64,000 bases of DNA, from the NCBI RefSeq assembly GCF_000374145.1, contig NZ_KB893653.1:443495-507494 (forward strand), given 5' to 3'. The stretch is from Neomegalonema perideroedes DSM 15528 (GTDB taxonomy: Bacteria > Pseudomonadota > Alphaproteobacteria > Rhodobacterales > Rhodobacteraceae). Numbering within the stretch: position 1 is the stretch's first letter; every line of letters starts with the position of its first letter. The notes under the pieces were generated by a model. That model was not told where the DNA came from. It searched no databases and was given only the letters and a program-made list of their open reading frames with translations. Positions 9,390 to 19,046 of the stretch are shown here, one piece after another. Made by a program: the position numbers and the translations under genes.

Positions 9390-10462
9390 GGGCGCTCTGC
9401 GCTCTGGGCGCGTCGGGCGCGCTGATTCTCGCGCCTGCGGCGGCATCGGCCTTCGGCTGGAGCGACGCCGCCTTTTGGCTTCAGCAGCGCCAGCAGGAGG
9501 CCCATCGGAGCCTCACGGCGGGGCTGCGGCTGATGCGCGAGGATCCTTGGGGCGGCCGCGCGGCGCTGGTCGGCGCGAGTTTTCTCTATGGCGTGCTGCA
9601 TGCGCTCGGGCCGGGACATGGCAAAGCCTTGGTCGCGGCCTACGCCGTCGCCGCCCGCGCCCCGGCCCGACGCGCGGCGGGGCTGGCGCTGACGGCGGCT
9701 TTGGCTCAGGCGGTCTTCGCGGTGGTTCTGGTCTATGGGCTGCTGCTGATCCTCGACCGGGGCGGGCGAAGGGCCGTCGGGCTGGCGGAGGGAGTCTTCA
9801 CGCCGCTCTCCGCCGCCCTGATGATCGGCCTCGGGCTTTGGCTGGCTTGGCGGGGCCTCGGAATCTGGCGGAGCCGCCCCCTCGCCGCGCCTCTCTCCGT
9901 TCCCGCCTCCGCGCCGGTTTTTCAGCTGGCCTCGCCGGGCGGCGGCGCGGCTTCGGGACGGGCGCTCGCTCTGGCTTTCGCGCCGGAGGCTCCCCATATG
10001 GCGGCTCAGGCCCTTCCCGCCCCCTCCGCCGCTCATGAGCATGGCCCGCAGTGCGGTTGCGCCCATGGGCCGGATCCCGCCGCTCTGGCCGCCGCCGATT
10101 CCTGGCGGGCGCGTCTGGCGGTGGTCGCGGCGACGGCCGTCCGGCCCTGCACGGGGGCGCTGATGCTCCTGACCGCCGCCTGGGCCATGGGCTGGCCCTG
10201 GACGGGCGTCCTCGCGGCTTTGGCCATGGGCCTCGGCGTCGGGGCCGCGACGGGCGGCGTGGCGCTCGGCTTCGCGGGGGCGCTCGGACTGGCCGAGAGG
10301 CTCGGCGCCGGACGCGCCGCCGGAGCCCGCCGCTGGGCGGGCGGACTCGCGGTCGCCTTCGGGCTGGCTCTGGCGCTGATGGGCGGGCTTTCGCTCGCCG
10401 CCGCCCTGACGGCGCCGCCTTCGGGGCCCGCCCTGCTGGGCGCGGCCCGCCAAACGACTTGA
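9380..10462 (+). CDS. NicO/RcnA-like nickel-cobalt transporter
   Basis: A 360-residue integral membrane protein of the NicO family (nickel/cobalt transporters, including the RcnA efflux proteins). A signal-like first helix is followed by LHALGPGHGKALVAAY near residue 73, the family metal-site motif, and six or more hydrophobic helices. A cytoplasmic or periplasmic loop near 213-225 contains HEHGPQCGCAHG, likely metal binding. The second conserved half (ATAVRPCTGALMLL) is near 255. The start at 9380 overlaps the DUF1007 stop; a longer in-frame reading from 8993 merely crosses the DUF1007 gene. Direction (uptake or efflux) cannot be told from sequence. Confidence 0.83.
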   Translation: MRMRALCALGASGALILAPAAASAFGWSDAAFWLQQRQQEAHRSLTAGLRLMREDPWGGRAALVGASFLYGVLHALGPGHGKALVAAYAVAARAPARRAAGLALTAALAQAVFAVVLVYGLLLILDRGGRRAVGLAEGVFTPLSAALMIGLGLWLAWRGLGIWRSRPLAAPLSVPASAPVFQLASPGGGAASGRALALAFAPEAPHMAAQALPAPSAAHEHGPQCGCAHGPDPAALAAADSWRARLAVVAATAVRPCTGALMLLTAAWAMGWPWTGVLAALAMGLGVGAATGGVALGFAGALGLAERLGAGRAAGARRWAGGLAVAFGLALALMGGLSLAAALTAPPSGPALLGAARQTT

Positions 10463-10504
10463 TCGTCCGCCGGATCTGGCTCAAACTTCCGGAGATGAGG
10501 GAGA

Positions 10505-11326
10505 ATGCGAAAACCGATGAAGACTGAAGCCGCTCGTTCGCCGGATGGCGTCCGCATCTACGCGCCCGAGGATTTCGAGGGCATGCGCCGCGCCGGACGC
10601 GTCGTCGCCGAGGTTCTCGACATGATCGAGGATCATGTGCGCCCCGGCGCGACCACCGCCGCTCTCGACAAGCTCTGTCAGGATTTCGTCGAAGCCTCCG
10701 GCGCGACCTCGGCCACCATCGGCTATCGCGGCTATCAGCATGCGAGCTGCATTTCGATCAATCATGTGGTCTGCCACGGCATCCCCGGCGAGCGGGCGCT
10801 CAAGGACGGCGACATCCTCAACATCGACGTGACGGTGATCGTCGACGGCTGGTATGGCGATTCCTCGCGCATGTACGTCGCGGGCGAGCCGAGCGTGAAG
10901 GCGAAGCGCCTGATCGAAACCACCTATCACGGGCTCATGCTCGGCATCGAGGCCGTGAAGCCCGGCGGGCATTTCGGCGACATCGGCGCGGCCATCCAGC
11001 ATTACGCCGAGGGACGGCGCTGCTCGGTGGTGCGCGAATTCTGCGGCCATGGGCTGGGGCGGGTCTTCCATGATTCCCCCAACGTGCTCCATTACGGCCG
11101 ACAGGGCGGACGCGAGGCGATCCATTCCGGGATGTTCTTCACCATCGAGCCCATGCTCAACCTCGGCCGCCCCGAGACCAAGATCCTCGCCGACGGCTGG
11201 ACCGCCGTCACGCGCGACATGTCGCTCTCGGCGCAATACGAGCATAGCGTCGGGGTGACGGATCAGGGCGTGGAGATCTTCACCCTCTCCCCCGCCGGGC
11301 GATTCGCGCCCCCATGGCTGCGCTGA
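10505..11326 (+). CDS. map: Type I methionine aminopeptidase
   Basis: Removes the initiator methionine from new proteins. The 273-residue length fits the single-domain bacterial enzyme. All five metal ligands are visible: Asp108 (NIDVT), Asp119 (YGDSSR), His182 (CGHGLG), Glu215 (TIEPM) and Glu246 (YEHSVG); His91 is in the substrate pocket. The ATG at 10505 follows GGAG by ten bases; a second ATG four codons on is possible. radC starts five bases after the stop. Confidence 0.96.
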   Translation: MRKPMKTEAARSPDGVRIYAPEDFEGMRRAGRVVAEVLDMIEDHVRPGATTAALDKLCQDFVEASGATSATIGYRGYQHASCISINHVVCHGIPGERALKDGDILNIDVTVIVDGWYGDSSRMYVAGEPSVKAKRLIETTYHGLMLGIEAVKPGGHFGDIGAAIQHYAEGRRCSVVREFCGHGLGRVFHDSPNVLHYGRQGGREAIHSGMFFTIEPMLNLGRPETKILADGWTAVTRDMSLSAQYEHSVGVTDQGVEIFTLSPAGRFAPPWLR

Positions 11327-11330
11327 ACGC

Positions 11331-12245
11331 ATGACGGGAGCGGGGGGGCGAAGGGGCGCGCCGAAAAGCTCAGGGAAAGGGGCGGGGCAAGAGCCTGACG
11401 AACCTTCCCTTTTCGGCTTCGCCGACGCCGCGCCCGCCCGATCCGTCGCGCCCGCCTCCGCTTCCGCCCCCGCCCGCAGAAAAAAGGCCGGGGCCGCCGA
11501 AGCCTCCCCCGAGGAATCGGCGGAGGAGCCTCTTGAAGACGAAGCTCCGCAACGCTCGACGAAATCCTCGGAGATCCCGCTCCACGCCGGACATCGCGAC
11601 CGGCTGCGCGCCCGCTTTCTGAAAGGCGGGCTGGATGCGGTGCATGATTATGAATTGCTTGAGCTTTTGCTCTTTCGCGCCATTCCCCGCCGCGACGTGA
11701 AGCCTCTGGCCAAGGCTCTGCTCGGGCGCTTCCACGACGTGGAGGGCGTCCTCTCGGCGGAGCCCGCCCGTCTGCGCGAGGTGGCGGGCTTAGGTGATTC
11801 GGCCATCGTCGAATTCAAGATCGTGGAGGCCGCCGCGCATCGTCTGGCGCAGGCGAAAGTCCTCAATCGCCCCGCTTTCAAGCAATGGTCGGAGATCGTG
11901 GCCTATTGCCGCACCCGCATGGCGCATCTGCCTGTCGAGGAGGTGCGGCTCCTGTTTCTCGATAAGAAAAACACCCTTATGGCCGACGAAGCCCGCAACC
12001 GGGGAACGGTGGATCATGCGCCGGTCTATCCCCGGGAGGTGGCCAAACGCGCGGTGGAGTTGCGGGCTTCGGGCGTGGTCATGGCCCATAATCACCCGAC
12101 AGGCGATCCCACCCCCTCCGCCGCAGACGTCCGGACGACGAAAGACGTAAAAAAAGCGCTTGAAGCGGTCGGAGTTCAACTGATCGATCATCTTATTGTG
12201 GGAAAAAAGGCGGAGGTCAGCCTGAGGGCGCGGGATTTGCTTTAA
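11331..12245 (+). CDS. radC: RadC family DNA repair protein (JAB1/MPN domain)
   Basis: A 304-residue RadC homologue. Residues 1 to about 80 are a low-complexity Ala/Pro/Glu-rich extension. An HhH-like UPF0758 N-terminal region follows (HDYELLELLL, GLGDSAI), then a JAMM metallo-hydrolase-like domain with HNHPTGDPTPSAAD near 253-266. Despite the name, the role of RadC in repair is unsettled; phage- and plasmid-borne relatives exist, but this copy has host-like composition and sits directly after map (4-base gap), which suggests co-transcription. Confidence 0.92.
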   Translation: MTGAGGRRGAPKSSGKGAGQEPDEPSLFGFADAAPARSVAPASASAPARRKKAGAAEASPEESAEEPLEDEAPQRSTKSSEIPLHAGHRDRLRARFLKGGLDAVHDYELLELLLFRAIPRRDVKPLAKALLGRFHDVEGVLSAEPARLREVAGLGDSAIVEFKIVEAAAHRLAQAKVLNRPAFKQWSEIVAYCRTRMAHLPVEEVRLLFLDKKNTLMADEARNRGTVDHAPVYPREVAKRAVELRASGVVMAHNHPTGDPTPSAADVRTTKDVKKALEAVGVQLIDHLIVGKKAEVSLRARDLL

Positions 12246-12383
12246 AAGCCGGAAATCTTCGGCTTGGTACGGAGTAAAGCGCGCCCTTTGGATGGGCTTG
12301 ACGGGTCGGAAAGACTTCGCCACAAGGGCGGAGGGACGGGAGCCAAACGAAGTCAAGGACTTCGGATTAAAATAGGCACAGTG

Positions 12384-14021
12384 ATGCAGAAAAGAGTCAT
12401 CTTCTCTATGACCTGCGGCTCTCTTGGGATGGCCGGCGGCGCGACGGCGGCTTTGACGCTGGCGTGCCTCCTGACCGCTCCGGCGCAGGCGGACCCGCTG
12501 CTTTGGTCCAAGACGGTTTCGCTGACCGCCGCCGAAGCCGCGAGCTTCGCGCCTCCGCCGCGCGATGCGGCGAATTTCGAGGCCCGCATGGTCGAGGAGG
12601 TGATGGCCGCCGCCAATCAGGCGCGCGCTCAGCAGGGCCTCGGACCGCTCAGCCGCGACGCGGCGCTCGATTCCATCGCGGCGGGCTATAGCCGCAAAAT
12701 GCTGGCGGAAAGCTTTTTCGGCCATGTCTCCCCGGACGGCTCGACCCTGAAAAGCCGTCTTGGCGGACATATGCAGCGCCTCGGCCGCGCCGCTGAAAAT
12801 CTCTGGACCGCCCGCGGCAAGATCGACTGGCGTCCCTCGGGCGTCTCGCAGCAGACCGTCGACAACTGGCTCGACAGCCCCGGCCATCGGCGCAATCTGC
12901 TGGAGGGCGAATTCACCACCGCAGGCGTGGGCGTGGCCCAGCGCGGCGAAACGATCTACGTCACCATGCTTTACGGCGCCTCCGGCGGCGGCGTGGCGGG
13001 CGAGACGCTCATGGCGGCGGCTCCGGCGCCCGCGCCGGTCGCTCCGGCGGGCTTCGGCTCCTCCATGGAGGCCTCGGCCCTCAGCGCGATCAACGCCGTG
13101 CGGGCCCGCAACGGCCTCGCGGCGCTTCGGGTGGATCAGCGCCTCGCCGGCTTCGCCCGCGACCGCAGCCGCGAAATGGGCCGCGCCGGGCATATGAACG
13201 CCGACGGCGGCCTTCTGGGCCGCGCCAGCGCCGCCACCGGCGCGCGCCGCGTGGCCGCCACGGTCTGGAAGGGCGACAACGTCGCCTGGTCCGCCGAGAA
13301 CCTCGCGCAGACCATGCTCGACACCTGGGCCCGCGAGCCCAGCAACATGCAGGCTCTGCTGGACGGCTCTTACGCCAGCGTCGGGCTGGGGGTCGAGGTG
13401 GTCGAGGGCGGCGTGCGCCTCGCCGCGATCTTCACCGACGCCGTGGGCGACTTCTCCGGCGCGCCCGCCACGGGCTTCGCCGCGGCCGCTCCGGCCTACG
13501 CCCCGGTTCAGGTCGCTCAGGCGCCGGTCGCGCCGGTTTACGAGGCGGCCTTCAACGGCTTCTCCGAATTGCAGACCGGCTCCATCGGCGGCTTGGCCGT
13601 TCCGACGCAGCAGACGGCTTCTCTGCCGGTCTACGAGCGGGGAGACGCGGGCGTCGGCGGAAGCCGCGGCTTCGTCGCGGCGCCGGTCTACGACCCGGCT
13701 CCGGTCCTGCTGGCCCGGGCCCCGACCTATGATCCCGCGCCCACGCATCTCGCTCAGGCGCCTTTGAGCTCTCCGGCTCCGCGTCCGGCGCCGCTCTACG
13801 ACCCGGCTCCGGTCCTGCTGGCTCAGGCGACGCCCTCCGTCACGACCACGACGACCCGCGTCGTCACGCCGGTCTACGACGGCTCGGCGGTGCAGATCGC
13901 CGTCGAGCGGCGGCTTGAGGCTCCGGTGGCGGGCGGACGCAGCGGCTGGGTGACGCGCAGCGTCACCACCGTCGTGGCCGGCGAGCAAGTCGGCGGACGG
14001 CTGCTCAGCTTCCTGAACTGA
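12384..14021 (+). CDS. Secreted protein with two CAP/SCP domains
   Basis: A 545-residue exported protein. The signal peptide runs to about residue 37 (PAQA|DP). Two CAP/SCP (PR-1-like) domains follow, about 70-185 and 225-350. The first has the usual elements: ANQARAQQGLGPL, FGHVSPDG, AENLW and NWLDSPGHRRNLL. The second has NAVRARNGLAALRVD, GHMNADGG and SAENLAQTM but a weaker end. The last 190 residues are a Pro/Ala-rich tail with repeated YDPAPVLLA-type units. Bacterial CAP proteins are extracytoplasmic and mostly of unknown activity. The start at 12384 is chosen for its signal peptide; open frame exists upstream to 12264. Confidence 0.84.
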   Translation: MQKRVIFSMTCGSLGMAGGATAALTLACLLTAPAQADPLLWSKTVSLTAAEAASFAPPPRDAANFEARMVEEVMAAANQARAQQGLGPLSRDAALDSIAAGYSRKMLAESFFGHVSPDGSTLKSRLGGHMQRLGRAAENLWTARGKIDWRPSGVSQQTVDNWLDSPGHRRNLLEGEFTTAGVGVAQRGETIYVTMLYGASGGGVAGETLMAAAPAPAPVAPAGFGSSMEASALSAINAVRARNGLAALRVDQRLAGFARDRSREMGRAGHMNADGGLLGRASAATGARRVAATVWKGDNVAWSAENLAQTMLDTWAREPSNMQALLDGSYASVGLGVEVVEGGVRLAAIFTDAVGDFSGAPATGFAAAAPAYAPVQVAQAPVAPVYEAAFNGFSELQTGSIGGLAVPTQQTASLPVYERGDAGVGGSRGFVAAPVYDPAPVLLARAPTYDPAPTHLAQAPLSSPAPRPAPLYDPAPVLLAQATPSVTTTTTRVVTPVYDGSAVQIAVERRLEAPVAGGRSGWVTRSVTTVVAGEQVGGRLLSFLN

Positions 14022-14163
14022 CCAAAAGAGCGAGGGCGCTTCAGGGCGCTTCTCCCTCCGCGCGAGCCTGATCCGGGCGCAGGGCCGAATTGCGGTCTTG
14101 CGCCCGACGCGCGTTCAATGCCATGACGCGGCCCATTCTTCATAGAACAAGGGTCGCAGCGCC

Positions 14164-14886
14164 ATGACCGAGCCTTCGCCTCAGGGGACGCCTTTCGAAC
14201 GCAGGCGCGCCCTCGCCATCCACATCTTCACGGCCACGGGAACGGTCTGGGGCTTCATGGCGCTTCTGGCGGCCTCGGAGCGGGATTGGCGGGCGATGTT
14301 CCTCTGGCTGGCCCTCGCGCTCTTCGTGGACGGCGTGGACGGGTCGCTCGCCCGGCGCTACGACGTGAAGCGCTTCGCGCCCCGCTTCTCGGGCGAGGCC
14401 ATCGACTGCCTCGTGGATTACTTCACCTACGCCATCATTCCGGTCTTCGCGCTGATGCAGACCGATTATCTCGCGCCGGGCTGGAACGCCGTCGCCGCCG
14501 CCATGATCCTGCTCACCAGCGCCTTTTATATGGCCGATCAGGAGATGAAGACCGAAGACGGATGGTTTCAGGGCTTTCCGATGGTCTGGAATCTGGTGGT
14601 CTTCTACATCTTCCTTCTGGATCCGCCCGCATGGGCGAATTTCATCGTCATCGCCTTCCTGAGCGTCTTCACCTTCTCGCGCTATATGTTCGTGCATCTG
14701 TTCCGGGTGAAGATGCTGCGCTCGGCGACGCTGAGCCTCATGGCGGTCTGGTCGGTTCTGGCGCTTTACGCCATCTGGGAGAACATGGATCCGGCGCCTT
14801 GGGCGATTTGGGTTCTCTGCCTGATCGGGGTTTATTTTCTGGGGCTCGGCTATTTCCGCGTGAAGCCTAAAGGCGCGGCGCGCTGA
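14164..14886 (+). CDS. pcs: Phosphatidylcholine synthase
   Basis: Phosphatidylcholine synthase condenses choline with CDP-diacylglycerol in the inner membrane, a pathway typical of alphaproteobacteria. The 240-residue protein has about six to eight hydrophobic helices and the CDP-alcohol phosphotransferase motif: DGVDGSLARR near 57-66, then Gly75 and two Asp residues in GEAIDCLVD. The Pcs subgroup has this layout and size. The next gene starts three bases after its stop. A synthase of the same superfamily using another alcohol is the main alternative. Confidence 0.88.
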   Translation: MTEPSPQGTPFERRRALAIHIFTATGTVWGFMALLAASERDWRAMFLWLALALFVDGVDGSLARRYDVKRFAPRFSGEAIDCLVDYFTYAIIPVFALMQTDYLAPGWNAVAAAMILLTSAFYMADQEMKTEDGWFQGFPMVWNLVVFYIFLLDPPAWANFIVIAFLSVFTFSRYMFVHLFRVKMLRSATLSLMAVWSVLALYAIWENMDPAPWAIWVLCLIGVYFLGLGYFRVKPKGAAR

Positions 14887-14889
14887 GCC

Positions 14890-15513
14890 ATGGAGACTCG
14901 GCGCGAGGCTTGGGGCGGTCCATGGCGCGAGGAGGGCGGCTTCAGGCTGCGTCTCGCCATAGGCGCGCTGACGGCTCTGGCGGGCGCCGCCCTCGGAGCT
15001 TTGACGGGCGTGGCGGCGGAATCCGGGCCCGAGGACTTGCGGAGATTGGCGCTGGTCTGCGGTTTGGCGGGCTTCGCCTCTGGAATCGCGCTCTCCGGCG
15101 GCTTTGGGCGCGAGGGGCAGCGGGGCTGGCTGCGCGCGCTTTTGAGCTTTCCGCTGGCGATTCTTTTCGGCGCTCAATTCGTCGGCGTGGGATTCGCGGG
15201 CCTGCTCGGCCTCGGATTTTACGGGGGCCTGCCGGGTCTGAGCGGAGGCTTGCCGTTGGCGCTTGGGATGTTCTCCGTGGCGCTGATCTTCGGTCCGGCC
15301 TCCGCATGGCCTTTGCTCAAAGGCTTGGGCGCGGAGGGCGCGGCCATCGCTTTGGGGATCTGGCTGATCCTTCAGATTCTGGCGATCCGCGCGCGGAGAA
15401 GCCTCGGGCCTCCCGCGCGCGGCTCAGGATTCAGTGTCGGAAATGCCGCATTCCCGAAAAGGCCATGGCGAGACCGGCCTCGTCCGCCGCCGCGATCACC
15501 TCGGCGTCCTTGA
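14890..15513 (+). CDS. Small multi-pass membrane protein of unknown function
   Basis: A 207-residue protein with about five hydrophobic, glycine-rich helices between residues 20 and 165, which marks it as an inner-membrane protein; I do not recognise the family. It begins three bases after pcs, so the two are probably co-transcribed and perhaps function together in the membrane. The last 28 residues are basic and proline-rich and are encoded by sequence that overlaps the 3' end of convergent purH by 83 bases, so the true C terminus may carry little constraint. Confidence 0.6.
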   Translation: METRREAWGGPWREEGGFRLRLAIGALTALAGAALGALTGVAAESGPEDLRRLALVCGLAGFASGIALSGGFGREGQRGWLRALLSFPLAILFGAQFVGVGFAGLLGLGFYGGLPGLSGGLPLALGMFSVALIFGPASAWPLLKGLGAEGAAIALGIWLILQILAIRARRSLGPPARGSGFSVGNAAFPKRPWRDRPRPPPRSPRRP

Positions 15514-17026
15514 TCGAGCCGCCGGGCTGAATCGCCGCCGTGGCGCCCGCCGCCGCCGCCGTCAACAACCCGTCGGGGAAGGGGAAGAAGGCGTCCGAAG
15601 CCACCACCGAGCCCCGGGTCGGCGATTCGCTCAGGCCCAGAACCTCGGCCATGTCCTCGGCCTTGCGGGCGGCGATGCGGGTGGAGTCCACGCGGCTCAT
15701 CTGGCCCGCGCCCACGCCCACCGTGGCCTCGTTCCTGGCGTAGACGATGGCGTTGGACTTCACATGCTTCGCCACGCGCCAGGCGAAGAGCATGTCGCGC
15801 AATTCGGCTTCGGTCGGGGCGCGCTTGGTGACGATCTTCAGATCCGAGAGCAGCAAGCGGCCTGAATCGCGATTCTGACGCAGGAAGCCCCCCGCGATGG
15901 GCTTATAGACCCAGCCCGGCGCGGTCGGGTCGGGCAGGCTCCCGGCGATGAGCAGGCGCAGGTTCTTCTTGGCCGCGAAGACGGCGCGGGCCTCCGCATC
16001 GGCCTCGGGGGCGATGACGACCTCGGTGAAGATCCGCGTGATGGCCTCGGCGGCGGCGCGGTCGAGGGGGCGGTTCACCGCCACCACCCCGCCGAAAGCC
16101 GAAGTCCGGTCGCAGTCATGGGCGCGTTCATAGGCCTCGACGAGGCTGCCGCCCAAGGCCACGCCGCAGGGATTGGCGTGTTTGACGATCACGCAGGCCG
16201 GAGCGCCTCCGGCGAATTCCGCGACCAGCTCATAAGCGGCGTCGGCGTCGTTGAGGTTGTTATAGGAGAGTTCCTTCCCCTGAATCAGCTTGGCCCGCGC
16301 CGCGCCGGGGCGCGCGTCGGCGGTGAGGTAAAGCGCCGCCCGCTGATGCGGATTCTCGCCATAGCGCAGGCTCTGCGCCAGACGCCCGCCCAAGGCCGCG
16401 AAGCGCGGGGCCGGATCTTCGGGCCGAGCCGTCTCGGCTTCGAGCCAACCGGCGATGGCCGCGTCATAGCTCGCGGTGCGGGCGAAGGCTTTGGCGGCCA
16501 GACGTCGCCGCAGAACCGTCGAGGTGCCGCCCAAAGCCTCCAGATCGGCGAGGATGGCGGCGTAGTCTTCGGGCTCCACGGCCACGGCGACATGCGCATG
16601 GTTCTTGGCCGCGCCGCGGATCATCGCGGGGCCGCCCACGTCGATGTTCTCGACGCAATCCTCGAAGTCCGCGCCGCGCTCAAGGGTGGCCTCGAAGGGG
16701 TAGAGGTTCACCGCCAGCAGGTCGATGGGGCCGATCTCATGAGCCGCCATGCTGGCCTCGTGATCGGCGTTCCCGCGCAGAGCCAGCAGGCCGCCATGGA
16801 CCTTGGGATGCAGCGTCTTGACGCGGCCGTCCATCATTTCGGGGAAGCCCGTGACCTCCGAGACGTCCCGCACGGAGAGTCCGGCGGCGGCGAGCGCCTT
16901 GGCCGTGCCGCCCGTCGAGAGGATTTCGACGCCTTGGGCGACGAGGGCGCGGGCGAAGTCCTCCAGCCCGGTCTTGTCGGAAACGGAGATCAGCGCGCGA
17001 CGCAAAGGCGCGACGGAATCGGTCAT
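15431..17026 (-). CDS. purH: Bifunctional AICAR transformylase / IMP cyclohydrolase
   Basis: Catalyses the last two steps to IMP. The 531-residue protein has an N-terminal IMP cyclohydrolase domain ([18 protein letters not shown], then STGGTAKAL and [20 protein letters not shown], residues about 8-85) and a C-terminal transformylase domain with the KHANPCGVA motif and ending GMRHFRH. The ATG at 17026 is used because [14 protein letters not shown] matches the family; the frame is open 14 codons further. It is the last gene of a minus-strand run headed by the 22348 gene, 112 bases downstream of the heparinase-like gene. Confidence 0.96.
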   Translation of the reverse strand: MTDSVAPLRRALISVSDKTGLEDFARALVAQGVEILSTGGTAKALAAAGLSVRDVSEVTGFPEMMDGRVKTLHPKVHGGLLALRGNADHEASMAAHEIGPIDLLAVNLYPFEATLERGADFEDCVENIDVGGPAMIRGAAKNHAHVAVAVEPEDYAAILADLEALGGTSTVLRRRLAAKAFARTASYDAAIAGWLEAETARPEDPAPRFAALGGRLAQSLRYGENPHQRAALYLTADARPGAARAKLIQGKELSYNNLNDADAAYELVAEFAGGAPACVIVKHANPCGVALGGSLVEAYERAHDCDRTSAFGGVVAVNRPLDRAAAEAITRIFTEVVIAPEADAEARAVFAAKKNLRLLIAGSLPDPTAPGWVYKPIAGGFLRQNRDSGRLLLSDLKIVTKRAPTEAELRDMLFAWRVAKHVKSNAIVYARNEATVGVGAGQMSRVDSTRIAARKAEDMAEVLGLSESPTRGSVVASDAFFPFPDGLLTAAAAGATAAIQPGGSIKDAEVIAAADEAGLAMAFSGMRHFRH

Positions 17027-17138
17027 GGAAGGCCCCCCGGCGAGAATGAATCCGGGGGCTTGAACCATGGCGAGGCGCTTTTGGCTAGGGGGCGCGGCGC
17101 CGCGCCCGGGCTTTTTCGCGCGGTTTCAGCCGCCGAAC

Positions 17139-18947
17139 TCACCCTCTGAAGGGCGGCGGCGGCAAAGCCAGAGCCTCCTCCGAGGGATCCGTCGCCCAGC
17201 GCATGTCCACCGGAGCGAAGTCGCGCGGCGAGGCGCCGCCCTCCAGAGCGCGCCGGAAGCTCCATTTCACCTGAGAGGAGGGCCCGCGCGCTTCGGCGTA
17301 GACCGCGAGCTGGCGCGTCGGACGGGGCGCGGCGGCGCGTCCGATATAAACGCTGTCCTCGATCTCCAGCCGCCCGCCGAGCTGGCGCATCACCCAAGCG
17401 TCGCCGCCCGGCAGAGCCAGCAGCGCGAAGCGCCGCTCCGGATCGAGCTCCGTCTCCACATCGGGATGCAGATGGAAGCGGATCACGAAGGGGATCTTCT
17501 CGCGGCGAGAGACGTGGCGGGAATCGTCGGGACGCAAAAGCGTGTCCTCGCCGCGCAGATCGTCGCCGTTCGCCCCGAGGAAAAGCCGCCGATAATAGAG
17601 ATAGCCGAAGCGGTCCAGATAGCCGTCATGGCCCCCCAGCGCCCATGAACCCTCGGATTCGTCGCGGCGCTCGTTCTCCATGCGGTTGGGGCCGGAGAGG
17701 ATCAGCCGATGCGGCTCGTTCTCGCCGGGCGAGAAGGTCACGGGAGAAGCCTCGTCGAGGCAGAGCGTGGAATGGGCCGCCGCGCCGCGACAGGCGATCT
17801 CCCATTGGGGGTCCATATGGGAGCCGGCGCCGCAATTCACCACCATCCGCCGACGCCCCACGCCGATCTCGACGGAGAGCGTCCCGCCATGGGCCTCGCC
17901 GGAGGAGGGGCCGCGCGGCGGCGCGCCGGTGTCGAAGAGGATGACCGTGCGTCCGCGCGAGAGCCTCTGAAAGCCGCTTTCGATGGCGCGGGGCGGGGCG
18001 GGAGAGTTCACGCCCGAAGCCGCCAGCACCCGCTCGACGCGGCCGTCGGTCTCCTCGCGGGCGCCGTTGAACAGCCCGAGGCCGCCGTCCGCCTGACGAT
18101 AGAGCCGCAGAATGGGCGTCATGCGCTGGATGGCGTCCACGAGGGCGGGGGGAATCTCGCGGCGGGCGGTCAGCAGATTGGCGCGCAGCTGAACCAGCTT
18201 CTCCAGCAGATCCAGCGCCTCGCCGGGATTGCGCGAGACCGGGCCGCCGTCCGGGAGCAGGGCGTGATCCAGCGCCTCCTCCAGATGGGCGAGCCCGTCG
18301 GCGTAAAGCTCGCCGTGGCTCTCCAGCCCGAGCCCCGCCGTGGCCAGACCTATGGCCGCCCGCGCCCGGCGCGCGGGAATCCTTTCGTCGCGGAGGGCCC
18401 GCCGCAGAAAACGCGCCTGAGCCGCCAGACTCCGGAAGACCGCGCTGCGATAGACCATTTCCGCGTTTTCGGTGAGGAGCGCGCCATGCAGAATCCAGGC
18501 GGCCACCCGGTCGCCCAAGACGGCGGGCCGCCAGCCCACCGCGTCCCAGGATCCCGCCTCCCGCAGCCAGCTCTCGACGAGCCGCCGCGCCGCCGCGCGG
18601 GCCGGTCCGCCGTCCACGGCGCGGAAGTTGTTGAGCCAGCCGAAGCCGTGCATGGCCTCGGCCCAAAGCTCGCTCGGCGGGGATTGCGCCCAAGGATCGG
18701 CGTCGAGGGCCTTCACGGAATGGCCTTCGGCGTGGAAGATTCCCTCAGCCATGCGCTCGGCGCGTTCGGGCCATCCGGCGAGGATCGGCTCGAAGCGATG
18801 GAGGAAATGATCCGGCAGAGGGCCGCTGTCGGCCAGACGCCGCGCGGAGACTCCGCGCCACCAGCCGCGCGCGTCGTCGAAGCTGCGGGTGAGGCGGCGC
18901 GTCACGGCTCCGGGAGTCCGCGCGCCCTTGTTCTTCGGGCTGTTCAT
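17139..18947 (-). CDS. Heparinase II/III family protein
   Basis: A 602-residue protein with an alpha-helical toroid-like N-terminal half (WWRGVSARRLADSGPLPDH; GWLNNFRAVDGGPARAAARRLV) and a beta-rich C-terminal half typical of the heparinase II/III-like fold (VNCGAGSHMDPQWEIACRGAAAHSTL, GGHDGYLDRFGYLYYRRL). No signal peptide is evident. Members in alphaproteobacteria commonly sit between an RsmB-like gene and purH, as here, but their substrate is not established; polysaccharide lyase activity is assumed from the family only. It starts 99 bases after the methyltransferase stop. Confidence 0.82.
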   Translation of the reverse strand: MNSPKNKGARTPGAVTRRLTRSFDDARGWWRGVSARRLADSGPLPDHFLHRFEPILAGWPERAERMAEGIFHAEGHSVKALDADPWAQSPPSELWAEAMHGFGWLNNFRAVDGGPARAAARRLVESWLREAGSWDAVGWRPAVLGDRVAAWILHGALLTENAEMVYRSAVFRSLAAQARFLRRALRDERIPARRARAAIGLATAGLGLESHGELYADGLAHLEEALDHALLPDGGPVSRNPGEALDLLEKLVQLRANLLTARREIPPALVDAIQRMTPILRLYRQADGGLGLFNGAREETDGRVERVLAASGVNSPAPPRAIESGFQRLSRGRTVILFDTGAPPRGPSSGEAHGGTLSVEIGVGRRRMVVNCGAGSHMDPQWEIACRGAAAHSTLCLDEASPVTFSPGENEPHRLILSGPNRMENERRDESEGSWALGGHDGYLDRFGYLYYRRLFLGANGDDLRGEDTLLRPDDSRHVSRREKIPFVIRFHLHPDVETELDPERRFALLALPGGDAWVMRQLGGRLEIEDSVYIGRAAAPRPTRQLAVYAEARGPSSQVKWSFRRALEGGASPRDFAPVDMRWATDPSEEALALPPPPFRG

Positions 18948-19046
18948 GCGCCTGCGCTCCCCCCCATGCCGCCCCTCGCCTGATGGTTAAAGCCTTGGAA
19001 GATTTAGGCCAGAGCGCCGGGATTGTCACGCGGGGAATGGCTCTCC

